From contig DASXTB010000061.1 in the NCBI GenBank assembly GCA_036505615.1, positions 1-7,161 on the forward strand: a stretch of DNA of 7,161 nucleotides, given 5' to 3'. Made by a program: the position numbers and the translations under genes. Shown here piece by piece: positions 1-5,653 of this stretch (position 1 is its first letter; each line of letters starts with the position of its first letter). Under the pieces are notes generated by a model. The model was not told the origin of the DNA, ran no database searches, and saw nothing but the letters and a program-made list of their open reading frames with translations. The stretch is from DASXTB01 sp036505615. Its GTDB lineage: Bacteria; Acidobacteriota; UBA6911; JACQSX01.

Positions 1-1
1 C

Positions 2-262
2 GCCATCCCAGGAGCGCCAACGGATACCATCGATGTGAAGATCCTGCAAGACAGCATCCACCTGACAGCGCCAGCAAGGGACATCGAGTATGTTTCAGCA
101 CTGGCTTTAGGTTGGCCGGTGAAGCCTGACAAAGCCGATGCCACCTACGAGCACGGCCTGCTCCGGATCGAGGTGCCCTTCAAAGATCCGATGGAAGATG
201 CTGTGAAGATCGCCATCAAAGCAGGTGGCGCGGAAACCAAGACCAAAACAATCGAAGGCTGA
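2..262 (+). CDS. Hsp20/alpha-crystallin small heat-shock protein, 5'-truncated by window edge
   Basis: This is the C-terminal part of an ATP-independent holdase chaperone that binds unfolding proteins in the cytoplasm. The frame is open from base 2 to a TGA at 260-262, so the true start lies outside the window; the GTG at 35 is internal. The first visible residues, AIPGAPTDTIDVKI, match the family pattern (D/E)-x-PG-x-x-x-(E/D)-(D/T)-I-x-V. They are followed by the alpha-crystallin signature A-T-Y-E-H-G-L-L-R-I-E-V-P. After that comes an I-x-I-like tail (VKIAI), the element that docks between subunits in Hsp20 oligomers, and then a polar Lys/Thr-rich end. The region between the two motifs (APARDIEYVSALALGWPV) diverges from classical members, so this may be a remote subfamily. 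It converges with the thioredoxin gene and lies on the side of the tRNA fragment where an integrated element would be expected. Confidence 0.8.
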   Translation, partial: AIPGAPTDTIDVKILQDSIHLTAPARDIEYVSALALGWPVKPDKADATYEHGLLRIEVPFKDPMEDAVKIAIKAGGAETKTKTIEG

Positions 263-368
263 TGCCCCGTTAAGCTGTTAGCCAGGATTCCCGTTTTGGG
301 CTGGAAGCTGCTGAACGCTCAGTGCGCGCACTTTCCCCCCCACGACTGCAACATTCGATGTTGATTTG

Positions 369-388
369 GTGAGCAATTAGTGAGCAAT
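369..388 (+). repeat. Tandem 9-bp direct repeat GTGAGCAAT
   Basis: GTGAGCAAT occurs at 369-377 and again at 380-388, separated by two bases, so the copies are one helical turn (11 bp) apart. Same-face spacing is typical of paired protein-binding sites. It lies about 80 bp from the tRNA 3' fragment, so it could be an arm-type site of a tyrosine recombinase. That role is a guess from position alone. Confidence 0.4.
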
Positions 389-470
389 AAGCCCCAAACA
401 GCGGCTAAAACCTGCTAACACAGACTACGTAAAAGCTTGAGAAGACAGGACGAGCAACAATTAAGTTCAA

Positions 471-515
471 CTACGAAACCAAAGGTCGCGTGTTCGACTC
501 ACGCCGGGCGCACCA
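471..515 (+). other. 3' half of a tRNA-Arg(ACG) gene; probable attachment site of an integrated element
   Basis: Read on +, the sequence fits tRNA positions 32-76 without a gap. It has an anticodon loop CTACGAA (471-477) with U33, anticodon ACG and A37, then a 3' anticodon-stem strand ACCAA (478-482). A 5-nt variable region AGGTC (483-487) and a perfect 5-bp T-stem GCGTG/CACGC around loop TTCGACT (488-504) follow. The end is a 7-nt acceptor strand CGGGCGC (505-511), discriminator A and an encoded CCA (513-515). The upstream bases TTCAA pair with ACCAA at only two of five positions. No GCGCCCG 5' acceptor strand or D-arm exists upstream, so the gene is not intact. A tRNA 3' half that begins at the anticodon loop is the classic footprint of tyrosine-recombinase integration. 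Confidence 0.75.
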
Positions 516-598
516 GTTGAATTCCTTGGGATTCAGAGACTTAGTGCGGCCGGTCATTGTTATTTTGACCACTTTCCATTGGCAGCCGCTCGATTCAG

Positions 599-1210
599 CT
601 ATTTTCGGCCGCCAGCGTTGGACGTGACCGCCTGCTTAACCGCATCGGCTAGCTTGCCCTTAGTGGTTAGCGGATTATAGCCATTGATCTGCTTGACCAA
701 ACTCCCGTCCGCCGCGAACACGAACATTCTAGGAACGCCCATTCGCTCCTTGCCGTCGTTGAAGAAACGCTTAACTTCGGGCGAAGCGAAGGCGACTGGA
801 TAGGCGATGCCGTACTTCTGCACAAACTCCTCGACCTTGTTCATGTCCTCGTCCGGTTTTTCAATCGTGAGGCCAACGACGACAAGGCCTTTTTCTTTAT
901 ATTCTTGGTCAAGCTTGACGATGTGCGGAATAGATTTTCGACATGGCGCGCACCACGTCGCCCAGAAATCAACTAGCACGGGGTGATTGTTCCCGATCAG
1001 TTCTGAGAGCTTAACTCGCCGCCCGTCAAGCGTGCCTACATCTAAGTCGCTCGCGCGCGCCGAATCTAAGCTTAACGCAGGCTGTGTCACAGCTCCTTTC
1101 GCTGTGCTCGGCGCTGACTGTGCGGTGGCGGCGCCGGGCTTGACCAAAGTGGACAAACCAAGCAATGCGATCAGGCAGCAGAACTTGAGAGATGCTGAAA
1201 GAAGATTCAT
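599..1210 (-). CDS. Exported TlpA/ResA-like thioredoxin-fold oxidoreductase
   Basis: The 203-residue protein has an N-terminal hydrophobic segment (about residues 7-23) and a likely signal-peptidase site after AATA (about residue 30). It should therefore act outside the cytoplasm, either soluble or anchored. The thioredoxin-like domain starts near residue 55. It contains VLVDFWATWCAPC with the redox pair Cys87 and Cys90, and the cis-proline motif GVP at 158-160. The WCAPC site and the insertion between the first beta strands are typical of the TlpA/ResA/AhpC-TSA group, which reduces disulfides in cytochrome c maturation or copper-centre assembly. I chose ATG at 1210 rather than the in-frame upstream start at 1345 because a strong SD (GGAGGTGGGAG, 1214-1224) and the signal peptide both fit it. 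The gene lies 161 nt downstream of the histidine-brace-like protein gene on the same strand, so co-transcription is possible. The substrate cannot be told from sequence. Confidence 0.88.
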   Translation of the reverse strand: MNLLSASLKFCCLIALLGLSTLVKPGAATAQSAPSTAKGAVTQPALSLDSARASDLDVGTLDGRRVKLSELIGNNHPVLVDFWATWCAPCRKSIPHIVKLDQEYKEKGLVVVGLTIEKPDEDMNKVEEFVQKYGIAYPVAFASPEVKRFFNDGKERMGVPRMFVFAADGSLVKQINGYNPLTTKGKLADAVKQAVTSNAGGRK

Positions 1211-1213
1211 AAA

Positions 1214-1224
1214 CTCCCACCTCC
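1214..1224 (-). promoter_or_regulatory. Shine-Dalgarno site fixing the thioredoxin start
   Basis: On the - strand GGAGGTGGGAG is followed by TTT and ATG. This is the strongest ribosome-binding site in the window. It places initiation at 1210, immediately before the signal peptide, and rules out the 45-residue-longer reading. Confidence 0.8.
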
Positions 1225-1371
1225 GCCTGATAGTACGCTGAATCAGACGAGCAAGTTCACTAAACCCCTCTGCAGCAATCGGGAGCGGCCCACGGCCTGC
1301 GTGCTCTCGGAGACGTAGAAATATCGAGACGCCACCCGCGAGCATGGGAGTTCACCTGCTGGAATTCGGAA

Positions 1372-2841
1372 TTAGGGAGAAATCTCCGCCACCGGCAGCA
1401 CGGCAAGTTCTTTGGGTCTTACCAGAATGACGGCGGCTGCCAGATCCGCTGTCCCCGAGGCGGTTAAATTGCCCGAAAAGTTAGAGAAGTCGACTGCGCT
1501 ATCCCAGGCAAATTCGTTAATAAACTTGGCCAGGTGCGCTTTGGCGCCGAGAGGCAGGCTGGCTCTGGCCACCAGATTGCCTTGCTGGGTGCGCAGCACG
1601 AGATGCACAGTCTGGTCTTTGCCCAGTCCCATCAGCGCGACACCGGTATTTACGCCTGTGGCGACTCTTATCGGAGCTACAAATTTCTTCAGCGGCTTGC
1701 TGTCAGCCACTCCGGTCATCCCTATGGAGCCACCGAAAAGGATGACCCCTGACAGCTTCACGTCCGAACTGACCATGACCGAGCCAGTCTGAATTGGCCC
1801 CTGTCCATCGGTCCGCAGTGTGATACTGGCGTTTGCCGGTATTACCACGTCCTGCCTGCCGGCAACGATGGCGCCGTTCAGGTTGACGCTCAGCGGATTG
1901 CCGGCATCATCGTTGACTTCAATCGCCACGCTGGCTGCAGCGCCCACAACCAAGGGAAGCAGCGTGATCTCAGAGACGATCGAAGCGCCCGCCTGCGAGC
2001 CATTGCCGAATTGAGGGAAGTATAGTTTTTGATCTTGCGCGCTCGCGCTTACTGTGGCCGATGCGCTCTTAGTCGGATCTGCCACGCTGGTTGCCGTGAC
2101 CGTGTAAGTTCCAGAGGTTGGAGGGGCGGTATAAAGGCCGGCGCCCGAGATAGCGCCATTGGTAGCTGTCCAGACCACGGCGGTGTTATCGTTGCCGGCG
2201 ACTGAAGCGGTGAATTGTTGAGTGGCCGCCGGCTTGAGGCTAACGCTGCCCGGATTTATTGCCACCCTCATCCATGCCGCGTTCTGGGGCGGTCCAACGT
2301 TGGGATCGGCAGTGATCTGAAGATCGGCGCAATGGTGATAGAAGTAGCCACCGCCGACGTTGGGTCCGTGCTCCCCCATGAATTCGATGACCTGAAGCGT
2401 GCACCGGGAGCAGTTAATGTTGGGCAGCCTAATGTCAGTTTGCCACACACTGTCAGGAGCGCCGCTGTGCACGAATAGACCGTCGGCGAGGACCGGTATC
2501 TGCGGAGGATTCTGAATCGCCGCACTCACCGATAGACCGTTCGCATCGGCCACGACTTCGGGATCCGGCGGCAGTTCAGCTCGCGAGTTGACCGATAGAG
2601 CGATTCGATAATGCCCCGGATGGGGGACGAACTCGACCAGCTTGATCGTTAGAGAGTGGCCTCCCTGAACCCTGGTCACAATGTTCGACGCGATCCCCTC
2701 GCCACAAGGCGGCGCCCCCTTGCCACCGTCCTCCGTCGTCAACGACGACGGCGGCTGCACGAGGGTAAAGTGAGCCTCTGCAGTTCCCGAGCACAAAACA
2801 GTAATTCCGCCTAAGGCCAAGAGCAGCGTACGTGCATGCAT
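1372..2841 (-). CDS. Secreted LPMO-like protein (SCE4755-like) with Ig-like and acidobacterial C-terminal domains
   Basis: The 489-residue protein starts with a signal peptide whose cleavage after AEA (residue 23) would leave His24 as the first mature residue. This is the hallmark of lytic polysaccharide monooxygenases, which bind copper through an N-terminal histidine brace. Residues 24-180 resemble the bacterial polysaccharide-monooxygenase-like family first noted as SCE4755: HFTLVQPPS, GAPPCGEG (Cys46), HPGHYRIAL (His74, His77), NCSRC (Cys144, Cys147) and GYFYHHCADLQI (His169, His170, Cys171). Residues 190-266 form a Big-type Ig-like domain (NPGSVSLKPAATQQFTA, GLYTAP, GTYTVTATS). Residues 271-485 (LYFPQFGNG to ELAVLPV) match a beta-rich domain that I associate with many acidobacterial secreted proteins. 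SD AGAGGT lies just upstream of the ATG. Enzymatic activity and substrate are unproven; the protein may bind copper or glycans without oxidising them. Confidence 0.75.
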   Translation of the reverse strand: MHARTLLLALGGITVLCSGTAEAHFTLVQPPSSLTTEDGGKGAPPCGEGIASNIVTRVQGGHSLTIKLVEFVPHPGHYRIALSVNSRAELPPDPEVVADANGLSVSAAIQNPPQIPVLADGLFVHSGAPDSVWQTDIRLPNINCSRCTLQVIEFMGEHGPNVGGGYFYHHCADLQITADPNVGPPQNAAWMRVAINPGSVSLKPAATQQFTASVAGNDNTAVVWTATNGAISGAGLYTAPPTSGTYTVTATSVADPTKSASATVSASAQDQKLYFPQFGNGSQAGASIVSEITLLPLVVGAAASVAIEVNDDAGNPLSVNLNGAIVAGRQDVVIPANASITLRTDGQGPIQTGSVMVSSDVKLSGVILFGGSIGMTGVADSKPLKKFVAPIRVATGVNTGVALMGLGKDQTVHLVLRTQQGNLVARASLPLGAKAHLAKFINEFAWDSAVDFSNFSGNLTASGTADLAAAVILVRPKELAVLPVAEISP

Positions 2842-2846
2842 GATTA

Positions 2847-2852
2847 ACCTCT
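2847..2852 (-). promoter_or_regulatory. Shine-Dalgarno site of the LPMO-like gene
   Basis: AGAGGT on the - strand ends five bases before the ATG at 2841. It supports this start, which also gives a complete signal peptide. Confidence 0.6.
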
Positions 2853-2917
2853 GTAGCGATACTACGCCGGGCCGCCGGAGTTCGGGAAAGAGAAAAAAGT
2901 TTGCTATTCCCTAACGT

Positions 2918-2959
2918 CCCTTCCCGCAGGGTTTAGTCCCCGGCCTTCCGAGGCCGGGG
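2918..2959 (+). repeat. Palindromic 42-nt repeat, copy 1
   Basis: This unit has a head CCCTTCCCGCAGGGTTTAGT followed by a hairpin with arms CCCCGGCCT/AGGCCGGGG and loop TCCG. With flanking bases the stem extends to about 12 bp (2935-2962). Copy 2 lies inverted at 3106-3147 with the same length and layout; roughly six or seven positions differ. Conservation of the head as well as the stem marks this as a dispersed REP-like element rather than a chance hairpin. Confidence 0.7.
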
Positions 2960-2988
2960 ACTGATGGCGAGCGTAATCATCATCGTCC

Positions 2989-3013
2989 AGGCCGTTTCAG
3001 CGGCCTTTTTGTT
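2989..3013 (+). terminator. Candidate rho-independent terminator on the + strand
   Basis: Stem AGGCCG/CGGCCT (2989-2994 with 3001-3006) closes a TTTCAG loop and runs into TTTTTGTTT. The form is right for a + strand terminator, yet no + strand gene lies upstream until the Hsp20 gene 2.7 kb away. It may stop antisense transcription, belong to a lost gene, or be part of the repeat field. Confidence 0.45.
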
Positions 3014-3043
3014 TATCCCCGCCGCGAAGCAATATTTGGCTGG

Positions 3044-3083
3044 CTAAAGCCGGTTGATTGGAAGGGCGGTGAACCGGCCTTAG
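3044..3083. repeat. Hairpin with 12-nt arms
   Basis: Arms CTAAAGCCGGTT (3044-3055) and AACCGGCCTTAG (3072-3083) pair with a single mismatch around a 16-nt loop. It lies between the two inverted copies of the 42-nt repeat, giving a repeat-hairpin-repeat arrangement like that of bacterial interspersed mosaic elements. Confidence 0.6.
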
Positions 3084-3105
3084 GTAATTCTGGATGGCGC
3101 CGGCC

Positions 3106-3147
3106 CCCCGGCCTTGCAAGGCCGGGGCTAAAACCCTCCGGGAAAGG
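3106..3147 (-). repeat. Palindromic 42-nt repeat, copy 2 (inverted)
   Basis: Read on the - strand, the head CCTTTCCCGGAGGGTTTTAG is followed by a perfect 22-nt palindrome (3106-3127) with arms CCCCGGCCT/AGGCCGGGG and centre TGCA. It is the inverted partner of the copy at 2918-2959. The changes inside the loop keep the stem intact. Just beyond it, 3145-3163 forms another hairpin, AGGCCGCT/AGCGGCCT with loop GGA. Confidence 0.7.
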
Positions 3148-3188
3148 CCGCTGGAAGCGGCCTCTAGAGTTTCTAGATTTTTGGGAAC

Positions 3189-3365
3189 GGAGAGACGGCC
3201 TGAGGGCCGTCTCATGTCCGCGAAGCGGACACTCGGGTTTGGACATTTTGGAGAGACGGCCGGTGGGCCGTCTCCCGCGCAATCTTTCATCGTGCAGGAG
3301 ACGCCCCACGGGGCGTCTCTCCAGTAGCGCCGCTTCGCGGACAAAGGCCCTCAAGCCGTCTCTCC
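3189..3365. repeat. Nested palindrome cluster bounded by GGAGAGACGG inverted repeats
   Basis: The block begins GGAGAGACGG (3189-3198) and ends with its reverse complement CCGTCTCTCC (3356-3365). Inside are a 9-bp stem GAGACGGCC/GGCCGTCTC with loop TGAG (3192-3213) and a 7-bp stem TGTCCGC/GCGGACA with loop GAA (3215-3231). The 9-bp stem recurs with loop GGTG (3253-3274), and GAGACGCCCC/GGGGCGTCTC follows at 3298-3319. CCGC/GCGG sits at 3330-3340. The left end (3189-3230) and the reverse complement of the right end (about 3328-3365) share a longer order: GGAGAGACGGCYTGAGGGCC, a short spacer, then GTCCGCGAAGCGG. This suggests one unit duplicated in opposite orientation. It could be a REP cluster or a small non-autonomous element; no transposase is present in the window. 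Confidence 0.75.
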
Positions 3366-3452
3366 ACTCCGCCCCGAAATGTAGAAACACGGGCCACACT
3401 ACCGCGCCCCTACCGGCTGGAGCAAGCCGCTGACGCCGGAGTTACACTGGGA

Positions 3453-4739
3453 TCAAAGCGATGATGCCAAACCTAAGGCCGCTGCGGGTTGGGGACGGCG
3501 GGCCTGCTCGATGATTTTTCCCTTCTCATAGGCGGCTACGAAAGCATCAACCAGCCGCGGGTCGTGCTGCGTTCCTTTGGTTTCAATCAGAATGTCGACG
3601 GCCAGATTGGTTGCAAAGCGCTCGCGATAGGACCGAGTGGATGTCATGGCGTCAAAGCAATCGGCCACTGCGATGATACGGCCTTGAAGGGGAATTTGAT
3701 CGCCTTTAAGCCCGTCCGGATAGCCGCGCCCGTCGATACGCTCATGATGGTATCGAATCCCGTCCAGGCTCCTTTTGAGCTGTTTGACCGGCTTGACGAT
3801 GTGGTAGCCGATGACGGGATGCTGTTTCATCAGCTCAAACTCTTCGCCGCTCAGTTTTCCAGACTTGAGAAGAATGGCGTCGGGCACTCCCACCTTGCCG
3901 ACGTCGTGCAGCAGAGCAGAAAGCCGCAAATCGTGAAGGTCCTCTTCAGAAAGGACAATTTCCTCGGCGATGGCCACCGAAAAATCGGTCACCCGCTCTG
4001 AATGCCCATGCGTGTAGGGATCGCGAGCATCCAGTGTGGCTGAAAAGGCGCGAACGGTACTGTTGAATAAGTCGGCCAGATCCTGATGGGCACGCGCCTG
4101 GGAAATCGCCGTAGCCGCCTGATCGGCGAACGCCTCAAAGAGAGGAATGTCTTCTTCACTGAAGGCCGGCCCGCCAGGGCCGAGCTTGTTGAGGACCTGG
4201 ACGACGCCGATGATCTTGTCGACCTGGCGCAACGGAGAACACAAAATCGATTTGACCAGGAATCCAACCGCCCCGGGAACTTCTTTGGCATGCCGCGGGT
4301 CCTGATCGACATCGGGCACTAACAGCGTCTTTCCGTGCTGCAAGACCCAGCCGGCAATTCCCTTCCCCCGCTTCAGGCGGATCGTCTTGACCTGCTCGCC
4401 TTTCTCGCCCAGCGCGACTTCAAAAAATAAATCGCCCGTCTCCTCGTCCACCAGCATCAAAGAACTGGCCTCCGCATTCAACACACGCGTGGCGCCCTGC
4501 ATGATCTTAGGGAGCAACTGCTTGAGATCGAGCGTGGAAGCGACGCGCGCGGCGACTTCAAACATCAGGCGCAAATTCTCCATCTGCTGTTTGTCCCGGA
4601 CACGGTCGCGTTCGAATTCACGCAGCAACTGCTTGTTGTCCTCGCGAAGCCGGTCAAGCTCTGCAAGCAGCCGCTTGTTTTCTTTGACAAGCTCTCTGGG
4701 GACTAACACCTTTTCACTTTCCAAGGCCATCCTCTTCAC
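3453..4739 (-). CDS. Coiled-coil-GAF-HD-GYP protein, probable cyclic-di-GMP phosphodiesterase
   Basis: The 428-residue soluble protein should hydrolyse the second messenger cyclic di-GMP in the cytoplasm. Residues 15-55 are a charged heptad-like coiled coil. Residues about 60-215 form a GAF sensor domain (AARVASTLDLKQLLPKIM to AFADQAATAISQA). Residues about 220-410 form the HD-GYP domain. Its hallmarks are all visible: HGHSERV (His246), LLHDVGKVGVP (His278, Asp279, Lys282), KQHPVIGYHI (His307), HHERIDGRGYPDG (His331, His332, Asp336, GYP 339-341), AVAD (Asp360) and SYRERF. No metal-binding residue of the core motifs is missing, so it is likely active. There is no transmembrane segment or receiver domain, so input must come through GAF or a partner, plausibly the upstream membrane protein. 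The start is uncertain: GTG at 4739 or ATG at 4730, both poorly placed relative to GAAGAGG. Confidence 0.93.
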   Translation of the reverse strand: MKRMALESEKVLVPRELVKENKRLLAELDRLREDNKQLLREFERDRVRDKQQMENLRLMFEVAARVASTLDLKQLLPKIMQGATRVLNAEASSLMLVDEETGDLFFEVALGEKGEQVKTIRLKRGKGIAGWVLQHGKTLLVPDVDQDPRHAKEVPGAVGFLVKSILCSPLRQVDKIIGVVQVLNKLGPGGPAFSEEDIPLFEAFADQAATAISQARAHQDLADLFNSTVRAFSATLDARDPYTHGHSERVTDFSVAIAEEIVLSEEDLHDLRLSALLHDVGKVGVPDAILLKSGKLSGEEFELMKQHPVIGYHIVKPVKQLKRSLDGIRYHHERIDGRGYPDGLKGDQIPLQGRIIAVADCFDAMTSTRSYRERFATNLAVDILIETKGTQHDPRLVDAFVAAYEKGKIIEQARRPQPAAALGLASSL

Positions 4740-4762
4740 ATTAAAAGCGGGACAATTCGGAT

Positions 4763-4852
4763 TTAACTGGCTTGTATTTTATGCCCATTGGGATAATTGT
4801 GACAATCATCAATTGTGGCGCCACAGGCCGGGCAGGTGAGCCAGCCGCACAT
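4763..4852 (-). CDS. Possible 29-residue Cys/His-rich zinc-ribbon-like mini-protein
   Basis: A short frame runs from ATG at 4852 to TAA at 4763-4765. It begins MCGWLTCPACGATIDDCHNY and ends in NGHKIQAS. Its Cys2, Cys7, Cys10, Cys17, His18 and His24 give a C-x4-C-x2-C-x6-C-H-x5-H pattern, with the CPxCG knuckle typical of zinc ribbons. It lies 29 nt after the membrane-protein gene and 23 nt before the HD-GYP gene, all on the same strand, so its spacing fits an operon member. A weak SD (AGG, six bases before ATG) is present. I do not recognise a family. It could equally be a decayed remnant of a larger zinc-ribbon gene or a chance frame, though six metal-ligand residues in 29 are unlikely by chance. 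Confidence 0.45.
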   Translation of the reverse strand: MCGWLTCPACGATIDDCHNYPNGHKIQAS

Positions 4853-4881
4853 GTTAGGCCTGGATACGCTTGATTTTCTGA

Positions 4882-5640
4882 TCAGTTCGATGCAGGCTGC
4901 TGGCGCGACAGGTTCACGTGGCGGGCATAATAAAAGACCAGCGCCAGGGGAATAATGGCCAGAACAACGGAGAAATTGGCGGGAGTAAAGTAGACAAATA
5001 TGGCGGCTGCGGTAGCTTCATTGACGATATTCGCCACAGAGAACCAAAGGATGTTTCGCCTCCACAAATCAGCAAAAGGCTGGGCTGTGGCTAGAGAAAT
5101 TGCGGCACACACCATGGCAGTGTTCAGAAGAAAATAAAGCACTGCGCACAGAGCCGCCTCCACCAACAACAGCGGAAGATTGGGCGCTCCTCTTCCATTC
5201 AAATTCGCTGCCTGCATCCGCTGAAACACCTGCGCGGTGACAAATGCCGCCAGAGCCAATTGGGAAATATTGAAGGCACGCTTGTAAAGCCTTTTTACTT
5301 TAACTCTGTAACTGCTAACCAGGCCTTCGATTACCGCAACAACAACGGCAGGCGCTGGGCCAAAAAAGAACAACGCCGCAAAAATGAACACGTCGCTTAC
5401 AGTAATCGACAGCGACTGGTCTGCGGATCGCTTCATCAGAGGGATTTTCACCGCAAAACAACTGCCGGCCACGGTGAGTGCGGCCAAGTATAGCCAGCGC
5501 GGATCGGAAACGGTCAAAGCGCGATAAAGAGAAAACGCGAACAGCGGAAGTCCGGCGACTATCGCGGTTGCAATATACAACTGAGCCGCAACCGGAACGG
5601 AGGAATCTGAAATCGCCTTAGCAGCTCTCTCTTGAATCAT
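4882..5640 (-). CDS. Polytopic membrane protein, MASE-like sensor module (function unknown)
   Basis: The 252-residue protein has about eight hydrophobic segments, near residues 21-41, 48-67, 80-94, 96-110, 124-140, 156-185 (one or two), 198-218 and 222-240. It ends in a short polar tail with no enzymatic domain. The signature SLSITVSDVFIFAALFFFGPAPAVVVAVIEGLVSS resembles the membrane-embedded N-terminal sensor regions that are fused to HD-GYP or GGDEF domains in other bacteria, acidobacteria included. Here the catalytic HD-GYP domain is a separate gene just downstream, so this may be the sensor half of a split receptor. The gene starts 13 nt after the protease stop, supporting translational coupling. 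No specific family name can be assigned from sequence alone; a small transporter-like or scaffold role is the alternative. Confidence 0.75.
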   Translation of the reverse strand: MIQERAAKAISDSSVPVAAQLYIATAIVAGLPLFAFSLYRALTVSDPRWLYLAALTVAGSCFAVKIPLMKRSADQSLSITVSDVFIFAALFFFGPAPAVVVAVIEGLVSSYRVKVKRLYKRAFNISQLALAAFVTAQVFQRMQAANLNGRGAPNLPLLLVEAALCAVLYFLLNTAMVCAAISLATAQPFADLWRRNILWFSVANIVNEATAAAIFVYFTPANFSVVLAIIPLALVFYYARHVNLSRQQPASN

Positions 5641-5653
5641 TTCAACCGCTAAC

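Larger units (their letters stand above)
263..598. other. Gene-free convergent intergenic region holding a tRNA 3' fragment
   Basis: No convincing gene lies here. It separates the + strand Hsp20 gene from the - strand thioredoxin gene. It contains a 9-bp direct repeat (369-377 and 380-388) and the tRNA-Arg 3' half at 471-515. A weak 5-bp hairpin at 552-570 (GGTCA/TGACC) lacks the features of a good terminator. A frame ending DVDLVSN with tandem stops at 378-383 is only about 21 codons long, has no start or SD, and is not called. Confidence 0.6.
2842..3452. other. Gene-free intergenic region dense in hairpins
   Basis: The stretch between the LPMO-like gene and the HD-GYP gene holds about ten inverted repeats between 2935 and 3365 and no believable gene. 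Short open frames that cross it consist of palindromic sequence and have no family resemblance. The first approximately 75 bases (2842-2917) are free of hairpins and should contain the promoter of the LPMO-like gene; I cannot name its boxes with confidence. The last approximately 85 bases (3366-3452) show nothing recognisable. Confidence 0.7.

Noticed and set aside
312..383. C-terminal remnant of an integrase ending DVDLVSN
   Set aside because: Only about 21 codons between stops, no start or SD, and no recognisable recombinase motif.
471..515. Intact tRNA, intron-containing tRNA, or tmRNA
   Set aside because: No 5' acceptor strand GCGCCCG or D-arm is found in the preceding 200 bases, the 5' anticodon-stem strand does not pair, and the acceptor sequence and 7-nt spacing fit a tRNA rather than a tmRNA end.
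552..570. Terminator of the thioredoxin or Hsp20 gene
   Set aside because: Only a 5-bp stem (GGTCA/TGACC) with a 9-nt loop and no following T-run on either strand.
3189..3365. CRISPR array
   Set aside because: The repeats are palindromes of differing length with irregular spacing and both orientations. There are no uniform direct repeats with unique spacers and no cas gene.
2997..3433. Several overlapping open frames of 64-128 codons in the hairpin region
   Set aside because: They consist of palindromic repeat sequence, overlap on both strands, and show no recognisable protein family or ribosome-binding site.
3489..4001. A 170-codon + strand frame
   Set aside because: It is antisense to the HD-GYP catalytic domain and shows no family resemblance.
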